From Saposhnikovia divaricata (Eukaryota; Streptophyta; Magnoliopsida; Apiales; Apiaceae): a DNA stretch of 64,000 bases. The stretch is from positions 121,088,148 through 121,152,147 of the forward strand of contig CM071598.1 in NCBI GenBank assembly GCA_036435485.1, in the 5' to 3' direction. Within the stretch, counting starts at the first letter, position 1. Each line of letters begins with the position of its first letter. A program made the position numbers and the translations under genes. Below the pieces are notes generated by a model that did no database searches, was not told the DNA's origin, and was given only the letters and a program-made list of their open reading frames with translations. Shown here in pieces: positions 24,482 through 35,724 of the stretch.

Positions 24482-25056
24482 TTTAGAAAGTGCATTCTGG
24501 AGGTTCCAAAAGACATGGCAATTTGGATAATCGGAGCAGTTTCGAATCGGATCAATCTCGTATCGGATCGACTTTCAGTTATGATATATTTTGAGTAGAG
24601 TTTTGATTGGATCTAATTTGGTTCGGGTGCAATTCGGATTTAAATCAGATGAAATTCAGATTAAGATTAGATGAAATTCGGTTCAGATCAGAATCTTGGA
24701 ACCTTTTGTATCATTACTCAATTCATTTTTTTTAATTTGTGAAAATTTGAAAATTACCTAATTATTGAATATAACATTTCTAATAATAAATTATGTAATT
24801 CAAAAAACATTGATTAAATAATTATGTTGTACTTGACATAAAATAATTAACCAGTTTTCTTGGGTTTATACTGGATGTAGTATTTCGAGTTTTATTCTGT
24901 TTGCATGATTTATTTTATGGTTTTCTTGGTTAATTGGCCATAGTAATCAAGATTATTATTGTGCTAACAATCTTTCATCATCATTCATATAATTAGTTCC
25001 TTCGTTGCCAAGAGATTAAATTAAATATCCAAAAACTTCAAATTTTTGAGAATTTT
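24482..25056. other. Intergenic spacer
   Basis: No gene recognised. 24540-24720 is a degenerate low-complexity run built on CGGATC, TTCGGTT and CAGATTA-like pieces. The rest is AT-rich. Confidence 0.5.
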
Positions 25057-26749
25057 TTATGTTAAAAAAAATCTTGTCATGCCGTCTTTTATTGTGAATC
25101 GAGGAGGCAAAGTAAAATGAACAAAAATTAAGAATATTCTATGTATTGTTCCGCTATTGAACCCTCTAACTCGTGCTTTATTACCAACCTTTTGTTTTAA
25201 TTTACCTAACAAACACTCAATCGGATACATCCAATGCCAATAAGTGGGTCTTGCGAGTCTAATTTTTTTTACTAAATGTACAATCAAGTGTTCCATTAAA
25301 TCAAAGCAATGTAGGAAAATTGTTTCCCACAAGCATAATGCTTTAATAACTGAATTTTCCATCAAGTCCAAATCGGTTCGAGGAATAACGGATGACCACA
25401 AATCTTGAAAAAAAATTGAAATAGATGTCAAAGCATCCACAATCGGTCCCGGTAGAAGCTCGCGAATTGCAAGAGGCAATAATTTTTGAAGAAAAAAATG
25501 ACAGTTATGTAATTTGAATCCAAAGAATATACACTCCTCAACATTGCAACAACAAGATATATTTGAACACAACCGTCCGGAAGTTTCAATGAGGAAATCC
25601 ACTCACAAAAAAGGTTTTAAATTATTTTTTGTAAGGACGAATGGTGCTTTAGGTTTCTTGTCATTTTCGACCCACAAATAGTGAGGCAACACGCCAAAGT
25701 GCTTGCAATCCGACCTTGCTTTGAGCGATCCTTTGACTCTTTCCCGTTCACAATGGTAAAATATATATTTTAAAACACTTTTTTTTAATATGCATTATAT
25801 CAATAGAATGTCGCAACCTATGATGATGCTCAACTCCATAGCCCGGATCTCTTAATTTTTTGTTAGTCTTGTCGAGTGGAGGAAAAGTTACATCGTCAAT
25901 TAAGTGCTTCACTTCCTTCCCGGATAAACGATCACGAAATGCCCTTCTTTCTTCTTTTTGTACTATCAAAAAACTTACTTTTTTTTATAATAAATCATTT
26001 GATTCGAGGAATAATCGGTTTGTACCATATAAACTAAATTTTCCAGAATCTTTTAACTGAAATCTTGTACATTTCCAAGACACACCGGACAACCCATTTT
26101 TCGACCACCCAGTTATCATATACCCATAGCTATAGGAAAATTACTAATAGTCCACATAAGTGCCGCTCTCATTATGAAATTTTATTTCATAGATTTATCA
26201 AATGTTTTCACTCTGGTATACCACAATGTCCTCAATTCATCAATAAGAGGCCTTAGATATATAACAATACTTTCTGGACCCGGTATTATATCGGTCATTA
26301 TAAACAGATAAGGATTTTTCAAACACATAGTGGGCAGAAGATTGTAGAAAACGATTACCATGGACCACACACTAGATGTTTTATTCCCCGTAGCTCCAAA
26401 TAGGTTGAATCCATCAGTAGTGAAACTAAACCTTATATTACGAATCTCTTGAGCAAATGATGGATATCGTTGATTAAAGCTTTTCCAATCGTCTCCATTC
26501 ACGGGATGACTAATTTCTCCCACATTTATATCTTGATTTTTATACCATCTCATAAATGTCTTAAGATTTTTTTTGGATTTCTTTACCATTTTTCCTTGAT
26601 TTATCCCGGAAATGATTCTTACCACATATATCACACACAACTTTATCCTTATTGTTTTCATAGAATAACCTGCAATTGTTCTGGCATACATCACTTTTTC
26701 TTATCCAACCCTCAAACTCTTCGTAATCTTTAAGATTTATTGAACTCAT
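25057..26749 (-). pseudogene. Decayed CACTA (En/Spm) transposase, TNP2 type
   Basis: Minus-strand fragments in transposase order. 26749-26182 includes an N-terminal part with a CxxC (VVCDICGKNHF), then a TNP2 core (MRWYKNQ, HPVNGDDWKSF, FTTDGFNLFGATG, IIPGPES, YLRPLIDELRTLW). 25969-25748 has RLSGKEV. 25602-25057 holds the C-terminal DUF4218-like part (LHNCHFFLQKLLPLAIRELLP, YWHWMYPIECLLGKLK, NKARVRG). Frameshifts and gaps separate them, and the catalytic middle is missing or unreadable. I could not find matching CACTA termini. The protein would cut and join CACTA ends, but this copy is dead. Confidence 0.85.
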
Positions 26750-26792
26750 TTGTTTTTTTAGAAGAATGGATGCAATGTTTAAGTACTATTTA

Positions 26793-27245
26793 TGTTGGTC
26801 CCGGAGTATATTGCAGAAGGGGGGGTTGAATGCAATATAGATAATTTCAAATCTTTAACTCAACAACAATGATAATGATTGTAAACTATCTATACAAGAA
26901 TGCAAACACAAGCAGTAATTCAAGATGTTCTCACAAAATAAATATTTTATTTATTTTGTAATGTGTTGCTACAACCTCGAGAAAAAGTATTTTCTCAAGT
27001 TTCGACTTCTTTGAATCGATTACAGAAAGAATGAGAGATGTGTCTCTATATAGACTAATCTTACTCTTACATCTCAGTCACATGGGTCGCGGAGCCGCTG
27101 TCATTTTCAAGTGGCAGCTCCTCACAAGTTGCCCACACATGTGACCTTTCCCAAAATGCTATACAAACAGAGTTATCATTAAGCATAAAGTATTCTGGGT
27201 TCTTTCTAAAACTAGCTATAACAATTCTAGTAGATGCAGACTTGT
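26793..27245 (+). mobile_element. LTR fragment, opening TGTTGGTCCCGGAG
   Basis: Starts TGTTGGTCCC and continues with AGAAGGGGGGGTTGAATGC, a style seen at the 5' ends of plant copia LTRs. It has no partner copy in the window and runs into another LTR-like start at 27246. Identified by its opening only; end uncertain. Confidence 0.45.
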
Positions 27246-27517
27246 TGTGACGCCCTCCCGATCAGGGGCCTAGATCGGAGAGTCACTGACACACAACTAG
27301 ATGCAAACAACCTAAAATATAATATAAATATAACATGCTGACTGGCCCCAACACTACTATCCAAGATCTTTCACAGATAATGGTATGAAACAAGCAAGCC
27401 ATCGTCTAACTAATTATTATTACAAACCTGAATTTAAAATGTATTATTATTACAAACCAAAGTTCTCAAAAGTTCTACTGCCAGTTCTCACAACTAACTA
27501 AAGAATCTCCTCACTGA
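27246..27517 (+). mobile_element. LTR fragment, opening TGTGACGCCCTCCCG, cut by element A
   Basis: TGTGACGCCCTCCCGATCAG is a gypsy-like LTR start. The fragment is interrupted at 27518 by the 5' LTR of element A. Bases 27513-27517 (ACTGA) would be the left target duplication of element A; the right one is outside the window. Confidence 0.45.
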
Positions 27518-29973
27518 TGTAAGAACCCCAAATTTTGGATATAATTAAAACTTTTTATTATGTACTGAGGTAATGGTGAATAGTGATTACGACTACGATG
27601 TAACGATTGAGATAATGAATGGAAGGAATGGAATTCGATTTAAATATTTATATTTCTTGAAGAATACTATTGGTTGACACTTTAGATAAGAATTATCTAT
27701 CTCCTAGGGAATTGAGATTTGATAATTCTAAAGGAGAAGATTATTCTTATGTCATCCAAATCGATATCTGATATTGGTCCAGTGGGTCCGTAAAAAGGTT
27801 AAGGAACGATCAAAAGAGATCAGGGACAATTGTACAACCCTGAGAGGATGAGTAAAGAAAAATGGATGAATAGTGATTTTGGTGGATTTAGGAATATTAT
27901 TAGACGACGCTATATAGAGGTACCCGAAACAAAATTCTGAGTTCGTATTAGTGATCCAGGGGGAAAAATAGTGTATGTAAAAGCTGTCGGATTCTGAAAA
28001 ACAGCACTTTTATTTTCCCCGAGATTTCCCTGGACACTGAAGGACTTAAAGAGTTATTGGAAAGATTTATGGAATTTGGATTTGAGAATTATTAAAGAAA
28101 ATTAATAATGATAGTATAAATATCGAGACGGTTTCCGGGAAAACCCTAACTAGAAATCTTCAAGATATTCCTTCGAACGATCAGTGAATTGAGTAATAAC
28201 CGGACAAAAGAACAAGCAGATGATCAAGTTGATGCATGTACAAGTGGATATGATCAAGTAACCAAGTAGTTACATGAGTAACTAGAACAATTAGAGACTT
28301 AAACTAAGTACTTAGCTCCTTTCATCATCCAACCACAAGATTAAGACACATGCCCCCTCAAAATATATCATGCATGACATAATAGCTTTAATAAAGCTAC
28401 TTTACCATAGATATTTTCAAAAGAAATCACTTTATGCTAGATTAGTGCAAGAGAAGCAAGCCAAACTCCATCTCTCTCCATTTTCTCTAAACTGCCCAGC
28501 AGAAACACTCTCAAGAAGAAAATTCATATCTCCATTTCTATCCATGATAAAATCACCAAATTTTAACCATAGCTTCTCTACTCCATGGGCAAGGTTATTT
28601 CATAATTTCATGGCAATCCAAGTAGTATAGCCTAGTTAAATCCCTCCCCAAAGTTGAAGAAACCAAACTGATGTGTGCTTGACAGTTTCTGTCCAGAGGA
28701 GAAAGGGGGCTCAAAACCCTAGCTAGGAAGCTTCAAATCTGATGATCTAAGACTCAAAACAAAGCTTATGAAGAGGCCAAGATGTGGTAAAAATTTGAGA
28801 GACAAACTCTTATTTTTCTATTTTCTATGATTTTTACAAAAGTGATGATGAATAGTAACCCTTAGAAACTAACTTTGTTTTCTTGGTTTTCTTTGTTGCT
28901 CTAAGCTATATTAAGGTGATCCAAGGACTAGATCAAGGCTTTTTAGACTCCTAGACACACCAAGGAAGGTATAACTCTCTTGAAACCCTAGGTTTTACTT
29001 TAAGTATATGCATGATCTTGATGAGTTTTAGTATAGTTATGATATTAGCATGGTTATAAGCTTGATTAGCATGATCTTGTAGTGGTTGAAACATATGATG
29101 ATTATAAGGATGAAGTGATATGATCTTGGACAGATTTGGATGAGAATCATGTATATAAGATGTGTATTATGCCCGGTGTGGCTTGGTTTTGATGTTATAA
29201 TTTTTGGAACGCTCAATTTATAGCCGTTATAATGCCAAAATTTCGTTAAACCTTGAAACTCGTGCATAGCAGTAGCTATAATTCACTGATCTGGTTAAGT
29301 ATATAACATACCCTTGTAGATCTCGAGTCGTAGATCATTTTGGAAAAAGAATCGGATCAAACGGACTTACGGTTTAGGATTTACGGCCGATTTACTAAAG
29401 GTAGTTCGAAACCGTAAGTACGAATTCGTAACTTCAATTGAACCCCCTTAACATGAGTATTTCGGTTGCTAATCTTGGTAAATAAATACTAGAAGTCATA
29501 AGGAAGGTATGAGAGAAAACCACATGTCAAACGGATCGTTTTCCGATTTTATAAAAATGTTGGAATCCAAGTTAAACGCGAACGAACCCCTAAAAACCCG
29601 CTTGATTATAACTTCGGTAAAACACCTAGAAAACGGGCGATAAAACTCAGAGTATAATATTGATTCGTAACGATCGACTTTAAAACTTGTATGACTTAAG
29701 TATGTCCCAAGTGTAAGTACAGTGACATGTCGTATTAACGAACGAATGTCGGGTCGGATCGATGATAAAAAGGAATCCACTAAAAGGGGTATAACGAGAT
29801 AACTCGAGAACGTGTTACGATTTAAGTATAACTTAACTTTTAAGATGTTAAGTGATTAATCCCGAATGCCTTGGCTATTTATAGATCCCCAACCCGGGAC
29901 CCGCTACCACTACCCCTTACCGTACTCGACTACCAGGCAAGTTTCAATTCCCTTCTTTTAGGCTGTTGTTGTG

Positions 29974-29978
<5 letters not shown>

Positions 29979-30054
<76 letters not shown>
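29979..30054. repeat. (AT)n microsatellite in the element A LTR
   Basis: About 38 AT units. The matching position in the A-prime LTR (near 10640) has only a short ATATATATTA, so the expansion is specific to this copy. Confidence 0.95.
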
Positions 30055-30057
<3 letters not shown>

Positions 30058-30289
30058 TTCTGTTATACATATGCCATAGCATGCATGCCTACTTTCCAGT
30101 TATATCGTTATGCTTGTTCCCTGATTGTTTATTGGCTTATAAATTAGATAGCTAACGTATCAATTATAAGCCGGTTATTGTAAGACCCTCATAGAAGGGC
30201 GTATACATCTTATTCATCAAATATAGACCGAGAGTCAATATTTCTTGATATATCCAGATTACCTCGGAGGAAAATATTTAAGTAAATAT

Positions 30290-30960
30290 TTTCCATTATT
30301 TAGGCGACGAATATTATTTGAATATTCGTTCGAGATTATTTATTTAACGATCCTTACTTCAAATAATTATTTGAACGTAACCATTCGACGAATAATATTT
30401 TTCAATATTCATTCAGAGTCGAATAGATTAGCGATTATTATTCCGAATATTCTTCTAAAGATTGGACTACTAAATGAATATTATTTGAATATCCATTTAG
30501 AATATTATTTTATTAAATGAATATTACTTTTGAATAATCATTTAAGATATTAATTACTTGATGAATATTACTCTAATATTCATCTGAAGCTTGATTTATT
30601 TATCGAATATTATCCCGAATATTCCTTTAAAGCTTGGATTACTAAATGAATATTACTTGATATTCATTTAGAATATTATTCTTTAAATGAATATTACTTT
30701 CTGAATATTCATTTAAATTCCTAATTAATTATGAATATTATCTTAAATATTCCTTTCAGGTCTTATTAATTAATGAATATTATTTTGAATATTCATTTAA
30801 ATATTTATTTATTCAATAAATATTCTCCTGATATTTCTTCAAGGATTATTTTGAGAAATACTCTGATTAAAGATATTCTTTCATATTCCTAAATATTCTT
30901 TAAATATTTTTAATTCAATAAATATCCTCTGAATATTTATTCCCTACTTAGAATAACCTC
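30290..30960. repeat. AT-rich palindromic array in the element A LTR
   Basis: Roughly ten imperfect units of about 50-65 bp, each pairing AAATGAATATTAC with GAATATTCATTTA arms. Homologous to 9880-10380 in A-prime. A candidate site for secondary structure or protein binding. Confidence 0.75.
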
Positions 30961-32312
30961 AATAAGGTTTATCTTCTTCGATTATTACGGAAAATATTTC
31001 GGAGTCATATTATTATTAATCTTATATCAAGAAAGGTTCTCAGACATCATTCTTCTTTGAGTCTATCTCCCTAATAATAAGGGAACCTTACTTGGAAAAT
31101 GATATTTATCTTGTCGACTTCCCGGTCATAAAGTATTCTCTTCACTCGCAACTCGGGTGCTATTGACTTATTAAGTCGTTGTTTACCTTTTCATCTTTCG
31201 AGGGGTAAGATGGTTGGAACAAGTTGATATTCGTTACCAAGCAATAGCATGGATGTTATTGGTGAATTTTCCTTTCCAACTAGATACGACTACTTTGTGG
31301 AGTCTTATCAACAAGTATTATACTTGGGGGAAGGGGGACGAACGTTACATTCAGAATCATGAATTCTATTTGAACTAGGAGTCGTGTAAGAGGCCGAGTA
31401 GCGCCGGTCCATCCCCTTTGGCCCAACCGTTGGCTGGGGAGAGCTAGTAAGGCGGTAGACAAGTAAAGCCGTCAGTTCTTCCTTCTACCGGTAGTAAATC
31501 TAATTTGAGTTGTACGATCTCGACTGATCATCAAGATTGGAACAGCGGGCGCGGTGAATAGTCCATCATTGGTTCATCATCCAAACTTATTTATTTCCTG
31601 CAACATGATTACTGTTGGCAGAGCTGGAAAAGTGTTCATAACTGGAATTGCAATCTTTTCATGCAAGTTCCTCTTTTAATGGTAATGAGAATATCTCACT
31701 TACTTTTGATGTAGCAGATATATCTACAAACAAATACTTTGAGTTACCTGGTAACTTCATCCTTTATATTATACTGGCAATAACTTCATTAAGGCATGGC
31801 ATATGATTTCAAAGGATATTTTGAACTACTGAATATATGTATCACTGTTCAGTTATATTATTGTTGGTGGGCTTTCGCTCACCCTTGCTTTGTTCATATT
31901 ATGTCACAACAACAGCTAGGGCAGATGGCTCGCGTCAGGCGCACTCGGCGCAAGCGGGTTACCCGACCCACCGGACTCCCCGCTGAGATGCTAGTCGCCA
32001 TTGCTGAGGTAGCATCGTTAGACAACTTTTGTTTCCTGTTTAACTATATGTATAATTAATGTAATCAACGACAAAACTTTTAAATTATGATGTTATCCTT
32101 TTGGGATTGTAATAACTTTCATTCGTAAACCCCTTTTATGTAAGACTTATTTCAATTTCATCTCTGGGACTATAACTGTGTGTGTGAGTGGATATTATTG
32201 TGGGGTCATAGCATGCTACTTATTAATTTTGGACTCAAGTCAAGTATTGTGTATAAGTTATGAGACAGTAACGACCCGATCCCGGACCCCGGATCTGGGG
32301 GTGTTACAGAAG

Positions 32313-32324
32313 TGGTATCAGAGC
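32313..32324 (+). other. Primer-binding site of element A
   Basis: TGGTATCAGAGC, four bases after the LTR end, complementary to the 3' end of initiator Met tRNA. Confidence 0.94.
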
Positions 32325-33141
32325 GTACGTTATAAACCCCAGAGATGAGGCGACGTTAAAACAATAAATTCACTAAGATAATAAGAACTCTTGCCAAGTT
32401 CATAGTCGGACTACTTAAGGTAGTGATGACGTATAAAACCCTTATGGGAACTCTTAAGTATCATATAGTAACTTAGCTCGATATCGTATCGACGAATAAG
32501 GCGACAGACCTTGAGGCATAATAGCAGCAGCGCGATGATGCTTTATGTGCTGAAGATCAGCGGGTAAATTCGATGGAGTACCCTACTGGATACCCGGAAG
32601 AGGTTCCAGCAGATAAGGAAAATCCTGTTAGGATAAGGAGCTTACCCTCGAGGAATGAGGGCAACAGCCAGAAAGACTGAGATGATTAAGGTATAGTGCT
32701 CAGAAAAGTGAGCATAAAGAGCTGAGCTATTAGCAAGAGAACCAAAGATTCATGTTGGATTCGTAGCCGGACTACTGGATGTAGTACCAGCGAGTAAGAC
32801 GGATTGGAAGAATTACTTGAGATCTTATACGGGAATATACGAGAATCCTCAGAGACTTTCATATTAACGAAGAAAGAGCTAGAGGGATGTATGATTATCA
32901 AAGACATCGATTTAGGGCGAGGAGCAGAGTCCCTAGAAATAGTTGAGAAGGAGGCAGTAAGTGCCATATCATTTGACAAATGAATTAGTATGAATATTGT
33001 CAGTAATAATTCGCCATGAGAAGGCAGATGTTAAAGGTTGTAATTTATAGAACCAAATTGAGGTTGATGAAGTTGTATTACTCAGGAAAATGTCCATATT
33101 ATGAATGAATCAGTTAGAAAGTGAAAACATTGGGAAGTGAC
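32325..33141 (+). pseudogene. Decayed leader and gag start of element A
   Basis: Aligns with the A-prime leader and gag remnant (about 8485-7999 and 4520-4340, reversed). The gag ATG of A-prime is ACA here (about 32502) and stops follow at once. No usable frame. Element B interrupts it at 33142, with GTGAC at 33137-33141 as the left target duplication. Confidence 0.75.
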
Positions 33142-34289
33142 TGTGACAGCCCGGAAACCCGGTGTCCCTAACTAGCAGCATGCATTGACAGGTAATATAA
33201 AATAAAGAGACACTTTCACAAGTTAGGATCTTTTCACAAGTTTTGGCTTTATAAAACAAGAACCTACATTCAGTTATTACAAACCTTAATACAACTAGTC
33301 CCAAAAGTCTATCTGAATACATTACCAGTTTAAGTCACTACGCCATATATGGGCTATCGGAACATTTTTTTCATGGATGTTGCTAGAATATGTTACCTTA
33401 GCATGTTACTTTCGACCTACTATAACATTTTGTTTTTTATGTTACCTTAGCCATAAACGTGATGTTACTTTAGCTTTAAAGTGTTGGATGTTAGCAACAT
33501 ACATGATATGTTACCTTAGATCATTAATAAACTTAATTTTTAATTTTTTTACTAAAAAATTGTTTAATTATTTAAAATCCACATTTACTTTTAAAATATT
33601 TTTTTTATAAAATTTAAGAATTTACCAATCGAATGAGTTTATATTTTTTAATAACAAGATATTTAATTATTATATTTTAGGTTCTGTTTAATGAGTCGTA
33701 TTTGATGCGAATTTTGTGAATATGAAAGAATTGTTAATATTGGTAGTTTGTTGATCTCTAGAAGTATATGACACTCGATGATTACTTTATAATGTGCTTC
33801 GTGCATTGTTTTTTTCGACCTTGGTGCTCTTAAAGATGAATTCTGCATTTCTGTTGAGTTAAAGGTATACTGTCCTTGTTACCTTTACTCCGAGTGTTTC
33901 CGCTAGTCCATTGTTCTTAAAGAAACAATTTATGCTACTTATCTTTCATTATATTTATGGTTGTCCAAAGTAGCCAAAATGCGGATTTCTGCCAACTTCA
34001 AGATATATAGCAGATAAGAATTATGTAACAAGGTGTATAACACGTTTCAAAATGCACCAGGCACTGAAACTACATCAGGGAAAGGTATCTTTCACCCCCT
34101 ACTACTTTATTCTGGAGGACAAGCTACTGTTAGTTAGTTGGACATGGTGATTAGACAATTACCAATAGTTAAATTTAGTTTGAAAAGCATCCCGTTTCAT
34201 AGCATATTAATTGGCGGAGATAGTTTTTAAAATTTAATGTGAATCATGGACAGAACTTCAAAGTTTGAACACTACACTGCAGGAAAACA

Positions 34290-34383
34290 ATGAAAAAAAA
34301 GATTGGATGGACTAGTAGATATGAAGCTTATTTCTGGGACAACAGCTACAAAAAAGAAGGCCAGAGCAGGAATGGTAGGAAGG
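34290..34383 (+). pseudogene. Captured exon of an AINTEGUMENTA-like AP2 gene
   Basis: Reads WTSRYEAYFWDNSYKKEGQ followed by SRNGRKG. This matches the first AP2 DNA-binding repeat of ANT/AIL/PLETHORA factors, whose signature is WTGRYEAHLWDNSC then KKEGQ. The similarity stops at AAGG followed by GTTTGTATAAG. That is the place and phase where these genes have an intron before a 9-base mini-exon encoding VYL. Upstream similarity fades around GGATGG. The codons beyond the donor are intron. The parent protein is a transcription factor; this piece alone cannot be one. Confidence 0.85.
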
Positions 34384-34773
34384 GTTTGTATAAGCCGGAA
34401 GACAATGTTTGTACAAGCACATTCTTTTGGTTTTTTACACAACTTAACAAGTATGGTACCTGGGTGAGTCTATTATTCACGTTAATTGTGTAAAGCTGAT
34501 GCCTCTGACCTAAGTCTCAGTTTCTTAGCCAATGATGTGAAATAATATATTTAATTATGGCATGTATTGTTGAGGCCATAGTAGTGTCTTTACATATTCT
34601 TAGTAAGACAAGGTGTCATTCAGCTATATATTATAGAATTTAGCATTTACAAAAATAATATCTGCAAGTTGTTCTATTTTGGTAAACACTTTCTTCTTAA
34701 TTCTCCCTGATATTTTCTGGTCTTCTCGCTTCTTGTGTATAACTTAACATTGACCACAATAACAATGTCTCAG

Positions 34774-35001
34774 GGTGATGATCCATACTTTAATAAATTG
34801 ATCTGTATACTTGCAACGAGATGCATGTCACAGGTGTTTTTACTTTATCAATCTTGTAAGCTAGATATGTTTTCTATGTGAAAAATTATACATGCATCTG
34901 TTAATGGGGTTACTTTGCAAATTCAGGCTGTTTATTTCTGTAGCGGGGATCTCAGCCCTTCAGAGTTTTTCCATTATGGACTTGCAGCGCTACTTTATAC
35001 A
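34774..35001 (+). pseudogene. Captured two-exon piece of an RRP44/DIS3 exosome nuclease gene
   Basis: An AG at 34772-34773 precedes a 60-bp exon (34774-34833) reading DDPYFNKLICILATRCMSQ, followed by GTGTTT. A 93-bp intron (34834-34926) ends TTGCAAATTCAG. The next exon from 34927 reads AVYFCSGDLSPSEFFHYGLA, then ALLYT. RRP44/DIS3 RNB domains have this same run (ATKCM...YFCSG...HYGLA..YTHFTSPIRRY). After YT the sequence no longer gives HFTSPIRRY and reaches TGA at about 35041. Frame is kept across the intron. RRP44 degrades RNA 3' to 5' in the exosome; this fragment lacks the catalytic part. Confidence 0.88.
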
Positions 35002-35477
35002 ATTCATTGCAATTGTTCTGGTGTTACAATTTTCTGCATCTGATTCTGGTTAATATGGTATGCATATACAGCTTCGGAAGATCTAATGAAGGTGTGAATA
35101 GGATACATGCCATGACAGAACCCCCATTTATGTGCATCTTGGGGTGACACTGGTCAAGTGCAGGTCAGATTTATGTTTATATATTTAGGAAACCTGTTCT
35201 GTTTCTCTATATTTTTGTTCAAGCTTGATATGTCATTGTGCATTCTTGCAGCTAAGCTTGACATGTACAATTGTATATGTCAGTTGATTTGTAGTTACAA
35301 ATTTGTATTGTATAAAATGTGTGACTTTATATGACACTTCTATTTATTCCAAGAAACTTTTACACCACTTAATATCAGATAAAAAAAATCTAAGAAATAG
35401 ACAATGGAAGAAGAAACTAGAAGATGCTCTTTTCAAATTCCCCAACACACTTTAGCCACTCTACTGATTACATTCCT

Positions 35478-35484
35478 TATATAA
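35478..35484 (+). promoter_or_regulatory. TATA box of the captured acireductone dioxygenase fragment
   Basis: TATATAA lies about 70 bp before the ATG at 35551, followed by a C/A-rich leader (CACACACAACACAA) typical of plant transcription starts. Spacing suggests a start near 35510. Confidence 0.6.
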
Positions 35485-35550
35485 TCTCTTGCCTAGCACT
35501 TTTCACACACAACACAATTTTCATCAGAGAAGCTCAGTAGAAAATCAGCT

Positions 35551-35724
35551 ATGGTGATTGAGGTTTAAACAATTATTTTCCTTTTACTTTGGATTTTTTG
35601 TTTACTGTAATATTGAATTATTAATATTTTTTCCGCTTTCATGTGTGTGTGTTTATTGGTGCAGGCGTGGTTTATGGAAGAAAATGATGAAGATCAAAGG
35701 CTTCCCTACCATTGTAACCCTAAG
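35551..35724 (+). pseudogene. Captured 5' end of an acireductone dioxygenase (ARD) gene
   Basis: ARD opens the ring-derived acireductone in methionine salvage and needs iron. Exon 1 (35551-35562) encodes MVIE; the intron is 35563-35664 (GTTTAA ... GGTGCAG). Exon 2 (35665-35724) encodes AWFMEENDEDQRLPYHCNPK. Plant ARDs start with the same pattern, AW(F/Y)M..(D/E)..DEDQRLPHH, and the intron falls between E and A in frame. After NPK the sequence departs from ARD and becomes T-rich. The cupin fold and metal ligands are missing. Together with the TATA box, this is a promoter-to-exon-2 capture. Confidence 0.88.

Larger units (their letters stand above)
27518..32308 (+). repeat. 5' LTR of element A (4791 bp)
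   Basis: Begins TGTAAGAACCCC, ends GGGGTGTTACA, with the primer site four bases later. The start is confirmed by the 3' LTR start at 62723 and by A-prime in reverse. It holds an AT microsatellite (29979-30054), the palindromic array (30290-30960) and the GGCTTTCGCTCACCC motif (31870-31891). LTRs this long are typical of Tekay/Del chromoviruses. Confidence 0.93.

Noticed and set aside
24540..24720. Possible regulatory or satellite array of CGGATC/TTCGG pieces
   Set aside because: Units are too irregular to define a repeat period, so it was treated as low-complexity sequence.
25057..26749. Source transposase for the CACTA element at 33336
   Set aside because: Same superfamily, but this copy is broken and I found no matching termini to link the two.
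32313..32324. Possible tRNA gene fragment
   Set aside because: Only the primer-binding match to initiator Met tRNA is present; there is no tRNA body. The same applies at 8486, 46909 and 54447.
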